Source: Chloroflexota bacterium (GTDB taxonomy: Bacteria; Chloroflexota; Anaerolineae; Aggregatilineales; Phototrophicaceae). Taken from it: a stretch of 64,000 nucleotides of DNA. The DNA is taken from assembly GCA_026707745.1 (NCBI GenBank), contig JAPOWG010000057.1, forward strand, positions 1 to 64,000, written 5' to 3'. The translations under genes were made by a program, and so were the position numbers. Shown here piece after piece: positions 62,636-64,000 of the stretch; within the stretch, counting starts at the first letter, position 1, and each line of letters begins with the position of its first letter. Under the pieces are notes generated by a model. That model was not told the DNA's origin, ran no database searches, and saw only the letters and a list, made by a program, of their open reading frames with translations.

Positions 62636-63754
62636 TTACCCGCTCGTCCACTCAAAACTACGCCAGATACCCGGCGCGCCGACGATGGTGTAAACGCCTT
62701 GGTCGTCTTTCCGCGCGACGCTCACGCGCCATTGCATGACGTGAGACAGTCCATCATCGGGCGCAAACCCCGAGGGTACGATCAGGTCATTCGCTCTGCT
62801 GACCAATGGCAAAGATGTATTGGCAGTCTGGTCAATCAGTTCGACCAGGTACTCATCCGCGTCGTTTATGCCGCTGATGCCCACCCATTGCAGTCGCAGT
62901 TCGCTTGCCCGGACCAATGCGCCCTCGACCGGGAATATGGGGCGTGGCGGCAGATAAGTTGCAGTCGGCGTTGCGGTTTCGTTTCCGCTCGGCGTCGGCG
63001 TTTTGCTTGGCAGCGGCGTTGGCAAGGGCACAAAGACGCACTGACCGATCTGAATATTCGGTCGGCAATCGGGTCCGCCGCTTGGTTCGGTGAAGGCGCA
63101 GCCGAAAAACTGGATTTCCTGGTTCAATTGGCTGAGCACTTCCAGAGTCGTGCTGTATCGTTCGGCGATCGCCACGATCGAGTCCCCCGCTTCGACTTCG
63201 TAGCAGCCCACGCTTGAACCCGATTGCAGTAGCGCCCCCGTCTCCTGATTGACGCCGATTGTAGCCAGGACCTCCTCGGTGGCGCTGGCGCCGACAGCTG
63301 TCGCAGTTGAGGTCGGCCGGGGTAAGAATATCGTATTGCCGACCGGCGGCAACAGGTCAATGTGACTGATGTTCTCGTTGAGGGCAACCACGGTTGCGGC
63401 AACCTCCAGGTCGTAGCCGAATCCGTGCTGGGGCAGTTGAATGATGTAAAACAGCGTGTCATCTTCCTGGACCACGTACTCGAAGAATGCTGATGTCGCC
63501 GTGACTATCCTGGTCGGCGTCGGCGGGACTGCTGTGTCTGTGGCCGTCGCCGTTGCGATTTCCAAAGAGGGCATGCGCGTATCCGTCGCGGAAGGCAGCG
63601 CTTTGGCCGTGGCTACCAGCGGCGGTTTGGCTGTTGCGATTTCTTCCTGCTCAATTGTCGGCGTCATAGTAGCCGCGGGATTCCCTATGTTGCATGCGGA
63701 CATGCTGAAGAGAAAGGCTGTCATGAGAATGCGAAAAGAATGACCATGTTTCAC
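62636..63754 (-). CDS. LysM domain lipoprotein
   Basis: A protein of 372 residues. I chose the GTG at 63754 because GGAGG lies nine bases upstream and the lipoprotein signal MKHGHSFRILMTAFLFSMSAC starts there (given here in parts: ...ILMTAFLF, lipobox SMSAC); a longer frame begins at 63850. A Thr/Pro/Ala-rich linker of about 80 residues follows. LysM-like segments are EYVVQEDDTLFYIIQ and CYEVEAGDSIVAIAERYS, the latter with extra cysteines (CAF, DCRPNIQIGQC). The C-terminal 110 residues form a fibronectin/Ig-like domain (LRLQWVGI, HVMQWRVSVARK). Its start codon overlaps the stop of the next upstream gene. Confidence 0.85.
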   Translation of the reverse strand: MKHGHSFRILMTAFLFSMSACNIGNPAATMTPTIEQEEIATAKPPLVATAKALPSATDTRMPSLEIATATATDTAVPPTPTRIVTATSAFFEYVVQEDDTLFYIIQLPQHGFGYDLEVAATVVALNENISHIDLLPPVGNTIFLPRPTSTATAVGASATEEVLATIGVNQETGALLQSGSSVGCYEVEAGDSIVAIAERYSTTLEVLSQLNQEIQFFGCAFTEPSGGPDCRPNIQIGQCVFVPLPTPLPSKTPTPSGNETATPTATYLPPRPIFPVEGALVRASELRLQWVGISGINDADEYLVELIDQTANTSLPLVSRANDLIVPSGFAPDDGLSHVMQWRVSVARKDDQGVYTIVGAPGIWRSFEWTSG

Positions 63755-64000
63755 GATGTACTGCCTCCAGAGCCCTCCCAAACCAAAGTCCGTATGCCCG
63801 TCGCCTGGGACGGAGTGTCGCTGCTCTGGTTGACAATGGACACCTGCCACATATACGTGTGCCGCTGGTCATCGTCCGCCTGCCATCGCCGTGGCAATAT
63901 GAAAAAAAGATCGCGCGTTTCGGCCGTGAACCTGTTGGCTGTGCCGACCTCGGAAATAGCCACCCGAAAAATTTCATCGGCTGCCAGCGTCCCCGTGGCT
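63751..64000 (-). CDS. partial gene, C-terminus of a paralogous surface protein
   Basis: The reading frame is open from the window edge to a TGA at 63751-63753 (about 82 residues). It resembles the C-terminal domain of the downstream LysM lipoprotein: HTYMWQVSIVNQ parallels HVMQWRVSVARK, and both end in a W-E-x-x-G/S tail. The stop shares bases with the next gene's GTG, a coupled pair. The 5' part is outside the window. Confidence 0.7.
   Translation of the reverse strand, partial: ATGTLAADEIFRVAISEVGTANRFTAETRDLFFILPRRWQADDDQRHTYMWQVSIVNQSSDTPSQATGIRTLVWEGSGGSTS

Overview
The window looks like chromosomal DNA from a member of the Chloroflexota (Anaerolineae-like), probably an environmental lineage. 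This is an inference from gene content and style, not from a marker search. The signs are a topoisomerase I with an N-terminal zinc ribbon, secreted proteins with Thr/Pro-rich linkers plus LysM, SH3b or CARDB modules, an alaS / baseplate-J-like / ruvX neighbourhood, many family-5 peptide-binding proteins, and GGGCGAGCC-type palindromes. There is no rRNA, CRISPR array, prophage or insertion sequence.

Region 0.3-14 kb is catabolic. It holds a PhyH-type dioxygenase, a DapA-like aldolase coupled to an Old-Yellow-Enzyme-type oxidoreductase, an aldo/keto reductase, galactose mutarotase, a dipeptide-type ABC importer (binding protein and two permeases, no ATPases), an MlrC-like M81 metallopeptidase, a ROK sugar kinase, a Gfo/Idh/MocA dehydrogenase and tRNA-Arg(CCG). 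Region 14-20 kb carries envelope proteins: a lipoprotein, an M23 peptidase and a binding-protein/SH3b/CARDB fusion. These are followed by an MBL-fold hydrolase and greA.

Region 20-40 kb is a long, mostly minus-strand housekeeping block. Read in transcription order it is alaS, a baseplate-J-like membrane protein, ruvX, a C39-like peptidase with TPRs, murJ, a glyoxalase-II-like MBL enzyme, a phosphoglycerate-mutase-like metalloenzyme and an MFS carrier. A new promoter then precedes ffh, rpsP, khpA and rimM, followed by dprA, a mannose-1-P guanylyltransferase, topA and an unknown membrane protein. Region 40-47 kb has tyrS, a CoA-transferase whose two subunits are separated by 3.7 kb, an orphan peptide-binding protein, secG and a CtpA protease.

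Region 47-51 kb is a TPP-riboswitch-controlled thiamine ABC importer (thiB-thiP-thiQ) with a visible promoter, aptamer, antiterminator and terminator. Region 51-56 kb has purH convergent with yajC-secD-secF. Region 56-64 kb is a surface-protein cluster: a large secreted CARDB-like protein, a NERD-like membrane protein, a GT39-like glycosyltransferase, a LysM protein with a degenerate glycosidase fold, and two tandem coupled LysM-type lipoproteins, the second cut by the window edge.

Three families of small structured repeats sit between genes: a five-copy element of about 85 bp that reaches into coding sequence at two places, GGGCGAGCC palindromes (two of them inside a MITE-like element with terminal inverted repeats), and a C/G-rich hairpin present twice in opposite orientation. 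I did not find a convincing new defence or mobile system. The most unusual signals are the five-copy repeat, the degenerate glycosidase, and the binding-protein/SH3b/CARDB fusion.
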